Positions 37,701 to 49,163 of a stretch of 64,000 bases of DNA are shown in pieces. The DNA is from Gymnorhina tibicen (Eukaryota; Chordata; Aves; Passeriformes; Artamidae). The position numbers and the translations under genes are program-made. Under the pieces are notes generated by a model. That model was not told the DNA's origin. It made no database searches and worked only from the letters and a program-made list of their open reading frames with translations. Every line of letters starts with the position of its first letter. Positions within the stretch are counted from its first letter, which is position 1. The stretch spans positions 1,305,224 through 1,369,223 of the forward strand of contig VXAZ01009309.1 in the NCBI GenBank assembly GCA_013399875.1. Direction: 5' to 3'.

Positions 37701-38605
37701 CTTTTAACTCTGCTGAAGTTTATTTAACTAAACAGAAAGAAAGAAACTTATCTTCTACCTAATCCTTCTGGATTGTTTACAATATAATGCCAAACTTAAA
37801 TGCTGTTTAAAGTGGTAATTGTCTGTCTTTCTGCTCTATTCCAATACACACTTTGTAAAGATGTTTAGAGCGTATTAATTTAAACGATAATGCTGTCATA
37901 TAACATGAAAAGTTAAGTTGCTTATCAGTATATTTTGATAAGCTACTTACATTTTACAGTAGCATTTGCAGGCTTCAAACAAACGCTAATGATGGAGTGC
38001 CAGTCACTTTGTCTGTCTCATAGAGAGCTTCTCACCTCATTTATCACCAGAGCTGCACAGCCAGGGACCACAGGGCACTCCATTCCTTACAGCTGTCAGG
38101 ATGTAGTCATATTTTATAAAAACTTTAAATCCTGTCTAACTATATCAAAATAGAATCCATTTGCTTCAGAAAGCAGCCGTGATTAAAGAGCATCACTGAC
38201 TGGCTTTGCATTTGCCACAGCCGAGGCAAATTCCTCACTGGTGTTGGAAAAGGGACTGAAATAAAGAACTGTGCCATGAAAACAGGGCACAGAATGCTAC
38301 CAAAGCTGCAGTGCAAAGGAACATCCTCGCTGTCCTGCCTTACGGAACGGAGATGTAAAGTAAATGACAAAGATGGGATTTTTCTGCACATTTCCCTTTT
38401 AATTTTGTTTCTTCTTCTCTTTTGGAAGTTGCATGCAAATGTACTGAGGGTAAAGTTTCTGTTTGACCGAAGCAAGGGCCAGGCTAAATACAGTGATGGA
38501 ATGAGATTTTAAAACAATTAAAAACTGAGATACTGATTATTCAATTTTGAAAGTCCTCTTGTATTAGGATTCAAAACCAAAATAACTGTCTTTTTTTTTT
38601 TTCAG

Positions 38606-38675
38606 TTACCTCCCATGGTTTGAAGTCTTTTATAAACTGCTCAATGTCTTGGCAGATTATTCAGCAAAAGGACAG
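38606..38675 (+). CDS. DENND1A: DENND1A exon, uDENN/cDENN junction (about residues 101-124)
   Basis: This 70-nt exon completes the serine and encodes YLPWFEVFYKLLNVLADYSA then KGQ. SYLPWFEVFYKLLN is a signature helix region shared by DENND1 proteins, and the F in EVFYK favours DENND1A over the EVYYK I recall in DENND1B. The acceptor follows a run of 12 or more T and ends ttcag; the donor gtatta is non-optimal but keeps the GT. The exon begins in phase 2 and ends in phase 0. If the candidate upstream promoter at 27.4 kb is used, this would be the second exon of the short transcript. Confidence 0.96.
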
Positions 38676-39191
38676 GTATTATTCTAAAATACTGACCCTC
38701 CTTTTCCTATCCCAATATCAAATGAGTGAGGGTGAGAGGATGAAAGAAGCTGTTTGAAGAAGTGCTTCTATCTGAGATGACCATGTGAATTATTAATCTG
38801 TATAATGCAGTGATATAGAAGATCATATTCAGCTTGGCAAGTGTCTCTGAAATAAGTATGCATTTAATTTTCTTTCTGGAAAAGATAAAGTGCAAGACTG
38901 TGGCTGTGGATCCAACACAAGTCCCTGCAGTCACCCAAGCTGGGCTTCCTGACTCCCTGCCCTGTGTGCAGCACAATTCCTGGAATTCTGCAGTTCCCTA
39001 TTGCAGAGTTGCCTCACTCTCTGCCAGGTGTCTGATCCAGGTTTACTTGTCGTGGGCACTAAAAGTAGAACTGATCTTGGGAATGCAAAATGTTTACCCA
39101 CCCCTCTGGCCTACACTGCCCTTCTGCCTCGGAGTTTACCTGGTGACAGCAACCTGCTTAGTATTCCTGTTTATTCTTCTTCTCATTTCAG
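38676..39191 (+). other. DENND1A: DENND1A intron, 516 bp
   Basis: Short GT-AG intron, gtatta to tttcag. Nothing notable was seen inside it. It is the shortest complete intron in the window. Confidence 0.9.
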
Positions 39192-39272
39192 GATAGTCAG
39201 AGGAGTGAGCTCCTAGAAACATTTCACAAACTTACCATCCCTGAGCCAGGAACCTCTGTTCATCTTGGAGTG
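39192..39272 (+). CDS. DENND1A: DENND1A exon, linker between uDENN and cDENN (about residues 125-151)
   Basis: An 81-nt exon, in phase 0 at both ends, encoding DSQRSELLETFHKLTIPEPG followed by TSVHLGV. It matches the DENND1A pattern of a short acidic start, an LLETLHKL-type helix, IP-PG and SVHL. This linker diverges more than its neighbours, as expected for a loop between the two lobes. As I recall, DENND1B has an alternatively longer sequence here with a different motif, which again supports DENND1A. Donor gtgagt is consensus. Because both ends are phase 0, skipping this exon would keep the frame. Confidence 0.94.
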
Positions 39273-41350
39273 GTGAGTGTTGGGGGGAGATGAAAACTAA
39301 GGTGTTTAATATTCATTCTGTGTCATAGTAGAGGAATGTCAAAAGCAATCCTCTCTCCTGGGGCTTGTACACAGGTGTTGTTTTCCTGTGAGGAGCTGTG
39401 AAATTCCCTTTTCACAACTGGGGCCCTCTGCTTCCCTCTCCCTAACCTCAAATGTCTTTGAAATGCACTGCTTTGATTGGAGGGAGGCTGTGTGTGTTCC
39501 CCTGGGAATCCCTCACCACATCCTCTGTGACCTTCGGGAGCTCAGGGAGCACCAGTGGGACATTTACTGCCCACACTTCTGCACAACTCCTGGCCCTGGC
39601 AGTTTGAAGGGGGCGCAGGCTGGGAAGCAAACAGGCACTTACCTGTCACAGCAGCCTTGGGAGTATTAACTGCTCATCACATTTTCTGGTTCCTTCTCCT
39701 CTTCCTTCCCCCCTCCTCAAAAAACCTCACACAAAAAAGAATTTATTTCATTTTTGTATTTTGTGAGGAAATTAAGCAAAGCACACTGACAGTATAGATG
39801 TGGGATTTTATTGATGGGATTGTATTTTGAATTTCATCTTTTGGGGTTTTTGTCTTCATTTTTGCAGCAAGCCTCTTGCTCCAGGCTGTGGTGAGCACTG
39901 CAGATGCTCCTTGCTGCTGCTGCCAGCTGAGAGTTCATGCGGGAAGTTTCCCTCCCATTTCCTTTACTCCTCCTAAAGCACTTTCTGGCAAGAAGCAGCT
40001 CATGCCCCTCACTCCCCCCAGGCTGGCAGTGCCCACGGGGCAGCTGTGTGGCCTTGCAGGTCCCAGCTTGCCCTGGGCATGTCCCCAGCCCCTCAAAGAT
40101 CCCTCTTGAGGAGCAGCATTTCTGTTCAGGGGCTGAGCTGTTTCTCAAGGCCAGGGGCAGTGGGGATATTCCAGCTTTTTCATATCAGTGGTTCCAAGGA
40201 ATGCTGCCTGTCTCCCCTTGTCTCAGACATTTCATGGGCAATGGAGCAAGAAAGGATAAAAAAAGCAGCCCAGGGACCGTGTCTTTCTGATTTTATTTTG
40301 GCTGTTTCTGAGCCCATTGCGGGGTCAGAGGGAGGTTCCTGTGTGATACAGCTCTGAGTGCTGTTCCTCTGCCTTGGCATTGCATCTCTGTGACCAAACC
40401 AAACCAAACCAGTGATGCGTCAGAAAGCAGAACTTGTGTTTCTCATTTAGTGTCTCCGTTCAGTGGAGCTGTGGTCCCCGCCTGCTATTTCAGGTTACAG
40501 CCTGATCAGGAAGCACTGAGATGGCTGAGATTTGTGTACAAGAGAATTGTGCCAATTGTGGAGCTATGCCAAGGATGGAGCTTCAGCCAGTAATTAATAA
40601 GTAGCCCGAAGACAAATTGTGAAAATCTTTATATAAATTGTGTACAAGTCGCATTCTCTCCTTTTCCAAAGCCCTGACCAAGGATCATTTAAGTCATCTG
40701 TGGTCAGACTGGGAGCTGGAGTGAACCTGGGCTCCTGGAATGCAGACAGTTAAAACCATTGAACAATATAATGGATTATGAAATTATGTGAGAGCAATAT
40801 GGTCTTTCAAAATGTGCTTTTAGGGTGTATAAAAGTGACCTTAAAACTTCTCAGTATTTCTCAGGTAAGCAGGCGTTGACCCTTAGGAAGCATTTCCCAG
40901 TACATTTCCATAACTCCCCCCTTGGCTGCAATGAACTCTCTGGTGCTGTGAGTCAGAGAAGGCCCTGCCTGCTGCTGTTCCCTGAAGTCCCTCCTGCCGT
41001 GGGCTGGGGAAAGATGGCTTGAATTACAGCCTGCCTTGGAGTTTCCTTGGCATCTGTCACAGCCGCCGTGAGCCTGTCTGTAGCAGCGGCTCTGAAGAAC
41101 AAAAACATGGAATACAACTTTCCAGGAGCATTTGATACTTTCTATCTTACTGCATTTCCTATTGCCCCTGTGATCTGGGAGCCCAGCCTGTGGAATCCAG
41201 GACAGACAACTCAGGCTGGTAGTTGGTAACAAATGTTCTGTCATCTTTACTTAGCTGAGCAACTGCTGTTACTGCTGATACTAATACCAAGCAATAAATT
41301 TAGATTGCTTTTGACATTATTGAAATAATCAATATTTGCTCTTTTCGTAG
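39273..41350 (+). other. DENND1A: DENND1A intron, 2078 bp
   Basis: Bounded by gtgagt and a cttttcgtag acceptor. The sequence is of moderate GC with short chance open frames on both strands. A short imperfect (AAACC) run lies near 40394-40410. No repeat element or extra exon was recognised. Confidence 0.88.
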
Positions 41351-41404
41351 CACTCTTACTTTACTGTGCCTGACACCAGAGAGCTTCCCAGTATACCCGA
41401 AAAT
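41351..41404 (+). CDS. DENND1A: DENND1A exon, start of cDENN (about residues 152-169)
   Basis: A 54-nt exon, phase 0 at both ends, encoding HSYFTVPDTRELPSIPEN. The sequence is essentially that of vertebrate DENND1A; the IPE-N then RNLTEYF junction with the next exon is a conserved cDENN entry motif. It is flanked by ttttcgtag and a consensus gtgagt donor. The small size is typical of this gene, in which the DENN module is spread over many short exons. DENND1B carries a related HSYF-AP-D segment, so the exon alone supports the subfamily and the whole frame supports the gene. Confidence 0.96.
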
Positions 41405-44400
41405 GTGAGTATTTGAGAGGACCCTGCGCTTTATTGTTTCCATTTAATGTCAGCAGCTACATAGATGACAAATATGACTCTGTTTGGAATAGGTTTTATT
41501 CTGTAAAATACTGAGCATTCAGGAGCTGGCAATCTGCACGTGTGATTAAAAGCTGAACTGTATGAAGGACAAGGTACTGATGGACACACTGATGTGGGTA
41601 AAACAGCAGCTCTGCTAATCCTACACTGCCACCCCTCTGGAAGAACGACCTGAGAGAGCAGGGAGAACGCTGTGCTTGCTAGATGGCTCCTGAGAATGCC
41701 AGGCACACCTGGGCTCTTTAGAGCCACTTTTTGGGAGACTTCTTAAGCCTCGCGCAGTCGTGTGTGTTCCAGCCCAGCTCAGCTCTCCAGCCAGATGATA
41801 AGTCTGCGGGGAGACAATGCTGGCATTTGCTTCTCTTAAATACTCTTTAATGTGCTCGTGCTCTGTCTCAGCCAAACTCCTGTGCCTGACATCTCAGTTT
41901 TCTTTCCCGAGCATTTTGCGGTCGGTCTCAGCATCATATTCTTCAGCTGATGGCATGAAAGGAAAAAGGGAATCATCAAGACATTCCATCTCATTTGTGG
42001 GTGATTTGTATAGCAGATAGCATTTGGGGCTTTTTGTTTGGCTTTCAAAACACTGTTGCTGGTTTTTCTGTGTTGCAGACTCTTCATACTGACATGTATC
42101 CTGACAGGAAATTTAATAGATATGCTCTTTCTTCTGAGGTGCTTTATTTTTGTGCAAATATGATATGCTGGGTGTAATTCAGGAAGCAATCCCTGAGTCT
42201 AAGCCAGCCATCAAATCCTGTCCTAATTCATAGAATCATAAAATCCCAGAATGATTCGGGTTGGGAGGGACCTTAAAGGCCATCCAGTGCCACCCCCTGC
42301 CATGGGCAGTGGCACCTTCCACTATCCCAGGGTTGTGTCATTTCTTAGGAGGTTTTTATCTGTCTGTTAAACCAACTTTCGTGTGGAATTGAGCATATTA
42401 AGGGAATAATACAAGGATATTAAATGAGCATAAGTCTTTTGTATTTTAATCAATTGACCTGATTTATTAAAAATTCTACATATCTTACCAGGAATTGCAT
42501 TTAAAACCTATATTAGCAGAAGTTTTAGTGGTGCCAAACTTTGTAGTTGGATGTGATGATGAGTGGAGAGCTGCAGAGAGCTCTGTTTGGAATGTTAACA
42601 AACCTCTTGGAATTATCTGACTTTGTGTCAGATCAATGTGTTTAATGAGTCACAGACCATTTAGCATGGGCACTTTTCTGTAACAGCAAGTCATTCCCTG
42701 CTTCAGGAGATGTGAGTTGTGTGAGGGATGTGTAAATGCAGTGGGACTTCAGAAATAAATCGGGTTGGTTGCAGGAAATACAGTGCAAGGCTGAATTTCC
42801 TGGTAGTAGCTGCTGTGTTTCAGAAGTAGCAGGGAAGTTAAGAGGCTGAAATGATGGCATTTTCTTGGGGATGATGTCCTGTGTATTTTTGTGTCACTGG
42901 GTCCATCTTCCTCATTAGATGATGGTAGAAGAGAAGTATGTGATTTTTAATCTCAAGAGTCAGTGTAGTCAGTGTGTGTTTATTGATATGAGATAGCAAA
43001 TGATCAAATGGATGATTGATCTGGGAATGAACTTCCAAAGGAGCGTGAGGGAGTTTTGTAGCACTCTTGGTGAATTTTGAGAGGAGTGGGGATACCTGTT
43101 CTGAAAATCCCCCTTTTTACTGCCCCAAGAAAGGTTTAAGTCCTAGGAAGCAAAATACATAACAATTATCCTGCAAATTGGAACGCTTTCATTTGTATTT
43201 ATTTAACTCATTCATGGTTTTGTCACTTACGAGACATGTCTTTCAAAATACATGTGTAAGTCCCAATTTCAGCTTCAGAGCTGACAGCTTTCTTATAAAT
43301 ACAACTTCGAGGGAACACGTGAATCTCCTCAGTACCAATACATTTCCATGCAGCCCACATGGTTCCCAGGTGTCCTTGGCAAATCTCGGAGAGCAGACAA
43401 GACTGAAACCTTACAAATCTTTCCATCTGAAGGTACATTTGTGTGTCATGTCATCACAATAAACTCGATGGAAGAACAATTGCAAATCAAGTCCCCACGT
43501 CTATTTTCCTCTCGCGGTGGAGGCTGTTGCCTCACAAACAGATCCGTGTGGAGCAGGGCTGCACCCTCGGGCTGGATGCAGGGATTGTGTGCTGCTTTTG
43601 CCGTGCCCCTGAGTTGGGTGGCATCAAAGGGAGTTCAGGGCTCCTTAAAAATTCTTTTAATTCCCACTATTAGCAGGAACTGTGTCGTCACACACTGTGT
43701 TTTGGCGTGGTGGAAGGGTGGGTGAGAGGGGGAAGAAGAGCCGTAGAGAAGACAGCTTATGTTTAGACAAAAATATCATGTTAATCAGCACAGATGGGAT
43801 GAGAAATACAGAAAAAGTACATGATAGTTTAATAGGTTTTTGGCAAAATGTGTTGGCTTTTTTTTTCTTCCTTTGACTGTACCTGTCTGTGGCTCCAGCT
43901 CTGCTGTAACAAAGACCTGAATGATTGTTTTATTTTACATGTTTGAAGCCAACCATAATGAGCTCAGTTTTTATCCCTCTACATACTGGTACCAAAGTCT
44001 CCCAAATACAATGCTTAATTTTCCTTCAGTTCTTTGTGTTTGGATGGCAAGCTGGGGAACATATTTTTGCACAGTATGAAGCATCTTGGCAGACTTCTCA
44101 GGCCAAGTATCTTGGATCTGTCAAAAGTGCTAATAGGCTTTGTTGAGCTTCTTTAAGTTTCTAAATCATATTTGCTTTTTGCTTTTCTGCACTTTTTTAT
44201 TTAAGGATGATTAAGATTGCACTTGAATTCATGACTAATCTAATTTTGCTCTCACATGTGCTTTTTGTATAAGGCTGTCTTTATCCTATAAGCAACCCTT
44301 TCATGTCTGTAAGAAGCTATTTGGAAACAAATTCCCTAATTCAGCATTTTTGGGCATTACCTTTTCCTCCACCTCTCCCCTTTTCTTTAATTTCTATGTT

Positions 44401-44989
44401 TTAAGAAGTGAAGTGCTCAGAGAGAGAATTTCCTGCCTCCTTCCTCAGTCTCCCCAGGGAAGTGCTCCTGTCTCCCACCCAGGGATGTCCGAGTGCCCAA
44501 AGTGAGGGGTTCAGTTCAGACGACTGGGTTTAGTGTGTGCTAAATGCCCAGATGTGTTTCCAATAGTCAGAATTGTTCTAGCACAGACTGAGCTCTCTAC
44601 TGAATTTGCTGTATTGGAACTGGCCTCTGAGAGCTGCTTTTAGTATTGGGGTGTGGGGTTTTGGTACTTTATCAGGCAGCTTTGAAGTCTCCATAAAAGT
44701 GACAGAACATTTTTTTTTTCTCAGAGAAGTATCTTGTATTCAAAAAGCTGCGTGTGAAACATCATCACTTTTATTACTCCAAGACCCAGCTCCCCAAAAC
44801 TTTGGGGAGAGATACTGCAATTAGAAAGGCCTCTGCCATAAGATGAAATCCTGCTTTCTTTTGTTAAGCCTCATACTGGACGTAGCACAAGAGAAGGATG
44901 AAATCTCTTTGGTTTTGGGGGTATTTTTTTGTTACGGACACTCGGTTTTGTAATATCATGAGTCAAAAATGATTTTTCTCTCTCCCCAG
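41405..44989 (+). other. DENND1A: DENND1A intron, 3585 bp
   Basis: GT-AG intron (gtgagt to tctccccag). It contains a reverse-oriented CR1 tail fragment at 42227-42330. The remainder is ordinary AT-rich intron with no visible exon or RNA gene. Confidence 0.88.
42227..42330 (-). mobile_element. CR1 LINE 3' tail fragment
   Basis: Starting at 42227 the + strand carries the reverse complement of the avian CR1 3' end: tcatagaatcat (the terminal short repeat), then gggttgggagggacctt, then a ccatccagtgccacccc stretch and ccatgggcagtggcaccttc. It stops abruptly near 42330. CR1 elements are typically 5'-truncated on insertion; here the truncation is at the right-hand end. It has no coding capacity and lies antisense to DENND1A. 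It looks younger and better preserved than the copy at 5600. This element is one of the main reasons for calling the host a bird. Confidence 0.88.
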
Positions 44990-45100
44990 AGAAATCTGAC
45001 AGAGTATTTTGTAGCAGTTGATGTCAACAACATGCTGCATCTCTACGCCAGTATGCTGTACGAGCGCCGCATCCTCATTTGCTGTAGTAAGCTGAGCACT
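44990..45100 (+). CDS. DENND1A: DENND1A exon, cDENN core (about residues 170-206)
   Basis: A 111-nt exon, phase 0 at both ends, encoding RNLTEYFVAVDVNNMLHLYA then SMLYERRILICCSKLST. The MLYERRI core is the most conserved part of cDENN and forms part of the central fold that engages the Rab GTPase. The acceptor is tctccccag and the donor a consensus gtaagt. The ICC tripeptide after RRIL carries two adjacent cysteines; I recall a less cysteine-rich sequence in human, so this may be a lineage-specific substitution. The reading frame is intact with no sign of pseudogenisation. Confidence 0.97.
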
Positions 45101-48100
45101 GTAAGTAAAATGCACAAGAATTTCTTCTATTCACAGTATTTTTTTTTTTTTAATTGCAGTCATACGTAGCAAATTAACTGATTATCTTCAGGTCCACCTT
45201 TCAACCTCAGTTATGCAGCCCCAGCTCAGTTCTGTGCCTTATGTGAGGATTTCATAGAACTTCTGTTGGCCCCCAGTGTTCAAAAGAATTTTTTGGATAC
45301 AGGGATTTTTGTGGCTGTTTGGTACACGAATGTTCAAAGACTTATGCCATAGTGAAGTCCTTTATTCAGAATTTACTTGACAGGGGATAAAAAAAAGATA
45401 AATGACACTGTCAAATGGATGTTCCAGTGACCTCTTCCGGATGGACCAGAGGAGTGGGCTGAAGTACATTGACAATGCAGTTTTGCAGTTGTGTTTGATA
45501 AGGTTTAGTCTTAATGCTCCTTAGGCTCCATCATGTGTCTGAGAGATGAAAGCTGCTGAATATTCTGGAGTACTCTCTTCTAAAAATGGCTGGAGATCAA
45601 AACAAGCACAGGGCTTGATTCAGTTCAAAGTTTTGCATTAGGCATTTCAAGGTTTAGCAGTCAATAAGATTGTGATTTTCTTTATGGAAGCAAATGCTCC
45701 GTGGTCACCGTGTTTGCTCTGTAAATGGCTATTGATTGCTTTCCTTTGTGAGTGCCAAAGATGGTTTAACTAATTTTGGTTTCTAGTGCTGTGGGCTCGA
45801 GCAGTCCCCGCTGAAGTACAGCTGCCATTTCCATTTCCTGTGGCTGTAACTGGTGTCTGGCTGTATGACCAGACCCGCTTTGTGCTTGAGATTCAAACTG
45901 CTCCGTGGCACTGTGAGTGCTCTGGAAGGCTGGAGCCATGTCCACAAAGCCTCGTAAGGATGGTCTGTCAGCACAGGGCAGAGAAATGAGAGGAGTAAGA
46001 CCTCAGACTTAACCCCAGAATAACTATTATAGTATCATTTTGAAAGGTAAGCAAAAGGAGGAGAATTATAATAGCCTCTGGGACCTAATAACAACTATTT
46101 ATAATGTTTACAATCAATCCCACATTTAACTGAAAGCATTTAAGTATTATAAAGTTTAATACCGTAGAAAACTTGTAAAAGCTTAACTTCTCTATCTGCC
46201 AAGTGTTCTATGTCCTCACTATTAAAATAAGGCAAATTCCATCCAGGTCTGGAATGGAATAAAATGAAGGAGAGGTGTTTATTTCAGCAACCTACAGAAT
46301 GAAAAGAACAGTAAATGATCAGAGAGGAGAGAAGAAGAGAAGGGCTGCCCAAAGCATTTCAGAGGTTGTGTGGTTGGTTGGTTTAATCTCTCCCTTTGTG
46401 ACAGAGCCTGGGAAGAGGAATTACTTACCTGTCACTGTGCCTTCCTTAATGAGCCAGTTCACAAGTGGGGCTGGGTTTTTTTCCTCTTTCTGCTATTTCT
46501 CTTCCTTTTGCCTCTGTCCAAGATAAAAGCACGTCTGGTTCTTGGGAGGGAGGGGTATTCATACTGTGTGTTCTTAGCTTACAACTTTCTCCATAAACTG
46601 CTGGCAGATTGCAGTGACAGCGCAGGCAGGTTTGAGGAGCTGGGCCGGAGCCAGCGGTTGCCGCTCGCCGTTCCAGCCCAGGAGCGTTCTCTGCTCTCAG
46701 CCTGTGCTCGGTGGAAGCCAAGACCTTGTCACTGGAGAGGAACCAAACCCCCAGTCCCCGAGTGCAGCCAGCCTGGGGGGCTGCTCAGGGGCTGCTGCCT
46801 TTGTTTCTAGCTTTTAGCTAACACAAAAGTGGAAGGGACCTGTTTGCAGTTCATTTCTGTTAGCTTTGGGAGACACACTTCAGACTTAGGGCTTGAATCT
46901 AATACCAGGTAAGAGAGAAAATGAAACCATCCTGGGTAAAAAGTCTTTTATGGTGGAATGAATTCTGTGCTACAATGCATCATCTCAAATTCAAAGTTTG
47001 ATTTTAAATGTCCTTATGTCCTTAAGTTGAATAAGATTTAGAGGTAACTGAACAAAGCTGTGTTTGTGAGCTATTCTGTAAAGCATGTGTACTGAACCTA
47101 TAGAGAAATTATTGCTGTTTTCTTGGATTTTGTTCTTCTCTACAAAAGGAAATGCAGATAATTCCTCAAAATGTTAAAACAGTTATTCCTGTTAAATTTC
47201 ATTACGTGTTCTGTGATTTAACGCCTCAAAAAAAGCCAGGTATGAACCAAAATGATAAATCCCCCATGCCTGGCAGAAGCTCACCTGCTGGTGGGAGCAT
47301 GCTGCTGCAAAAATGAAACTGGAGCTCTCCTTGCATCCAGAATTCTCTTTTCCTTCAGAACTTGCAGCCCAGCCACCCCAAGGTGTTTCCTGGCTGGGAG
47401 CAGGGCAGCAGCACGCTGGCTCTCATTATAAGGTGTTTTACACAAAGCTCTGAAATGACTTAAACTTGGGGATTTCAGGGATGTTTCTGTCTGGCTCCAT
47501 CATACTGAGGTGGATTTCTTTGCCTGACTTTTCTGTGATTTTTGGAGTTTTAGCACAAAGCAAAGAATCCCACCGTGATACAGATGTTGCTTTGATCCTG
47601 GAGCAGAGCTTCCTATGCCACTTCTGCCGTGGCACGGGGAGCTCTGACAAACCTCCTTCCTTGGTTGGGGTCTGATGGGCCTTGGGGCTCTGAGGGTGAG
47701 GAATTAGAATAACATATGATCAATCTGATACCCCACCTGTCCTTGGGATGCTTCACAGCTGAGGGTTTAGCCCATCCAGACCATTTCCTTTACCAGTCAT
47801 GGGTTCCCTTTGCAAGGTCTGTGGTTCACTAGTCTGTCTTACTGGAAATTAATAATAATGAGGGTTGGTTTTTTTTAAGGTTATGCCACCTCTCACTGAG
47901 TTAGGATTAACGTCATGATTTGTCTTTGCTTAGTTTGATCTCAGACACCTTCAGGCCACCACAGGAACTTCAATCTAAGCCTTAGAGTTTTTCTCCTCAG
48001 GACTCGTAAGCAGCGCTCTGCCTCCTTCCCCTTGCCCAGAAGGCATTAAATGCTCCATTTCCGCCTGCCTTCTGAGAACTGGGAGGATTTGTTGAGAATT

Positions 48101-49062
48101 GTGTTCAAAACATCTCTCACAAGTGAAGCACAGTGTAGTGCTTGTGCTGGGTGTCCCTGGAGATTAAAGGACACTCTGAACTGGGAACACGGGCAGGGTG
48201 GATGTGACTCTTCCCTGTCACCTCCGAGTCTGCCTTGGATGTGTCTGTGTGTGAGTGCTCTGATTTATTTCTTTTGTTTCCCCAACTGTGTGTGCTCATA
48301 TCCTTTTACAGTATTTTGCCTATAGCTTTTGCTGAGATTGCCTTATTGAGCATTACACCTGCTCCATATTCATATCCTTAGTGAAGGTGACAAATATCCT
48401 GCTTATCTTCTTTTCCAAATTAATAGTTATTGTTTGAAATAGGATTGAGAGCAGTAATTTCCTCTGTGAGGATTCTCCCCATGGCTTCACTGGCACTTCC
48501 CTTTGCTATTTCGGTACCTGCCACATTAAAAGTCTTCTGCATGAGTTTTTAACAATATAACTGAGAAATTCAGTGGATCAAATGATTAGGTGAAGGGCAA
48601 TTAGATAAAATTCCCTTTTAAATAATCAAGATTTAATCACTGAGTTTAGTGTATTGTGTTTTTAAGAAATGCATGCCACTTTTTTTTCAGTTTGTGTTAT
48701 AATTTCAGAGCAGTTTTATGATATTTAATGGATGGTAGTTTCCAGGTTTGGGAGATTTGCCATTACTGTTTCTTAGTTCCCTTTGTGTTTTCATTTCCGT
48801 GTTTCTGTTGCTTTATCAAATTCTGGGTGTTCTTTGCAGGCTGCGCTTGTGAGTGAATCGTGTTCTCAGCTGTTCACAAAGTCAGGCGGATGGCAGCCAC
48901 TCCTGCTCCCCGCTCCTTGTTTTTGCCAGCAGTGCTGTGTATTTTCTAATAAAGCACTGATAGGAAAGCAGAGTTGGTTCTTTACTTTCTTGCCTCTAAG
49001 TTTCCCCTTTGAAGCTTGGGGTTTGTCTCATTTACGCTGCGGTTTCTCTGTGTGTTTTTCAG
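45101..49062 (+). other. DENND1A: DENND1A intron, 3962 bp
   Basis: GT-AG intron (gtaagt to gtttttcag). A modest GC-rich patch lies at about 46610-46790. The rest is ordinary intron; I recognise no repeat, exon or RNA gene. Confidence 0.88.
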
Positions 49063-49163
49063 TTAACTGCCTGCATCCATGGGTCTGCAGCCATGCTCTA
49101 CCCGATGTTCTGGCAGCACGTTTACATTCCCGTCCTGCCCCCACATCTCCTGGACTACTGCTG
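49063..49163 (+). CDS. DENND1A: DENND1A exon, cDENN core (about residues 207-240)
   Basis: A 101-nt exon encoding [20 protein letters not shown] then [13 protein letters not shown], ending in two bases of another cysteine codon. The segment [26 protein letters not shown] is a hallmark of DENND1 family cDENN domains; the AAM (not AAL) and the later HLSLME favour DENND1A. F replaces the Y that I recall before WQH, a conservative change. The acceptor is gtgtttttcag and the donor gtaagg. It starts in phase 0 and ends in phase 2. Confidence 0.97.

Larger units (their letters stand above)
19057..38605 (+). other. DENND1A: DENND1A intron, 19549 bp, with two CpG-island-like blocks
   Basis: The largest complete intron in the window, bounded by gtaggt and a T-rich acceptor ending ttcag. 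It contains CpG-dense blocks at about 21547-21850 and 27427-27700, a CTCF-type motif (21661-21674), a 38-39 bp minisatellite (21691-21820), a pyrimidine tract (22941-22978), a CCTGC pentamer array (23134-23163), an A15 run (26712-26726) and a C9 run (28754-28762). A possible ancient SINE-like stretch lies near 34190-34290. The remaining sequence is unremarkable, apart from AT-rich blocks such as 28560-28740 that could be conserved noncoding elements. No recognised coding exon was found between the flanking DENND1A exons. Confidence 0.85.

Noticed and set aside
39596..39622. Partial CTCF-like motif (agggggcgc)
   Set aside because: Only the last nine core positions agree and the first five are largely mismatched, so it is too weak to report as a site.
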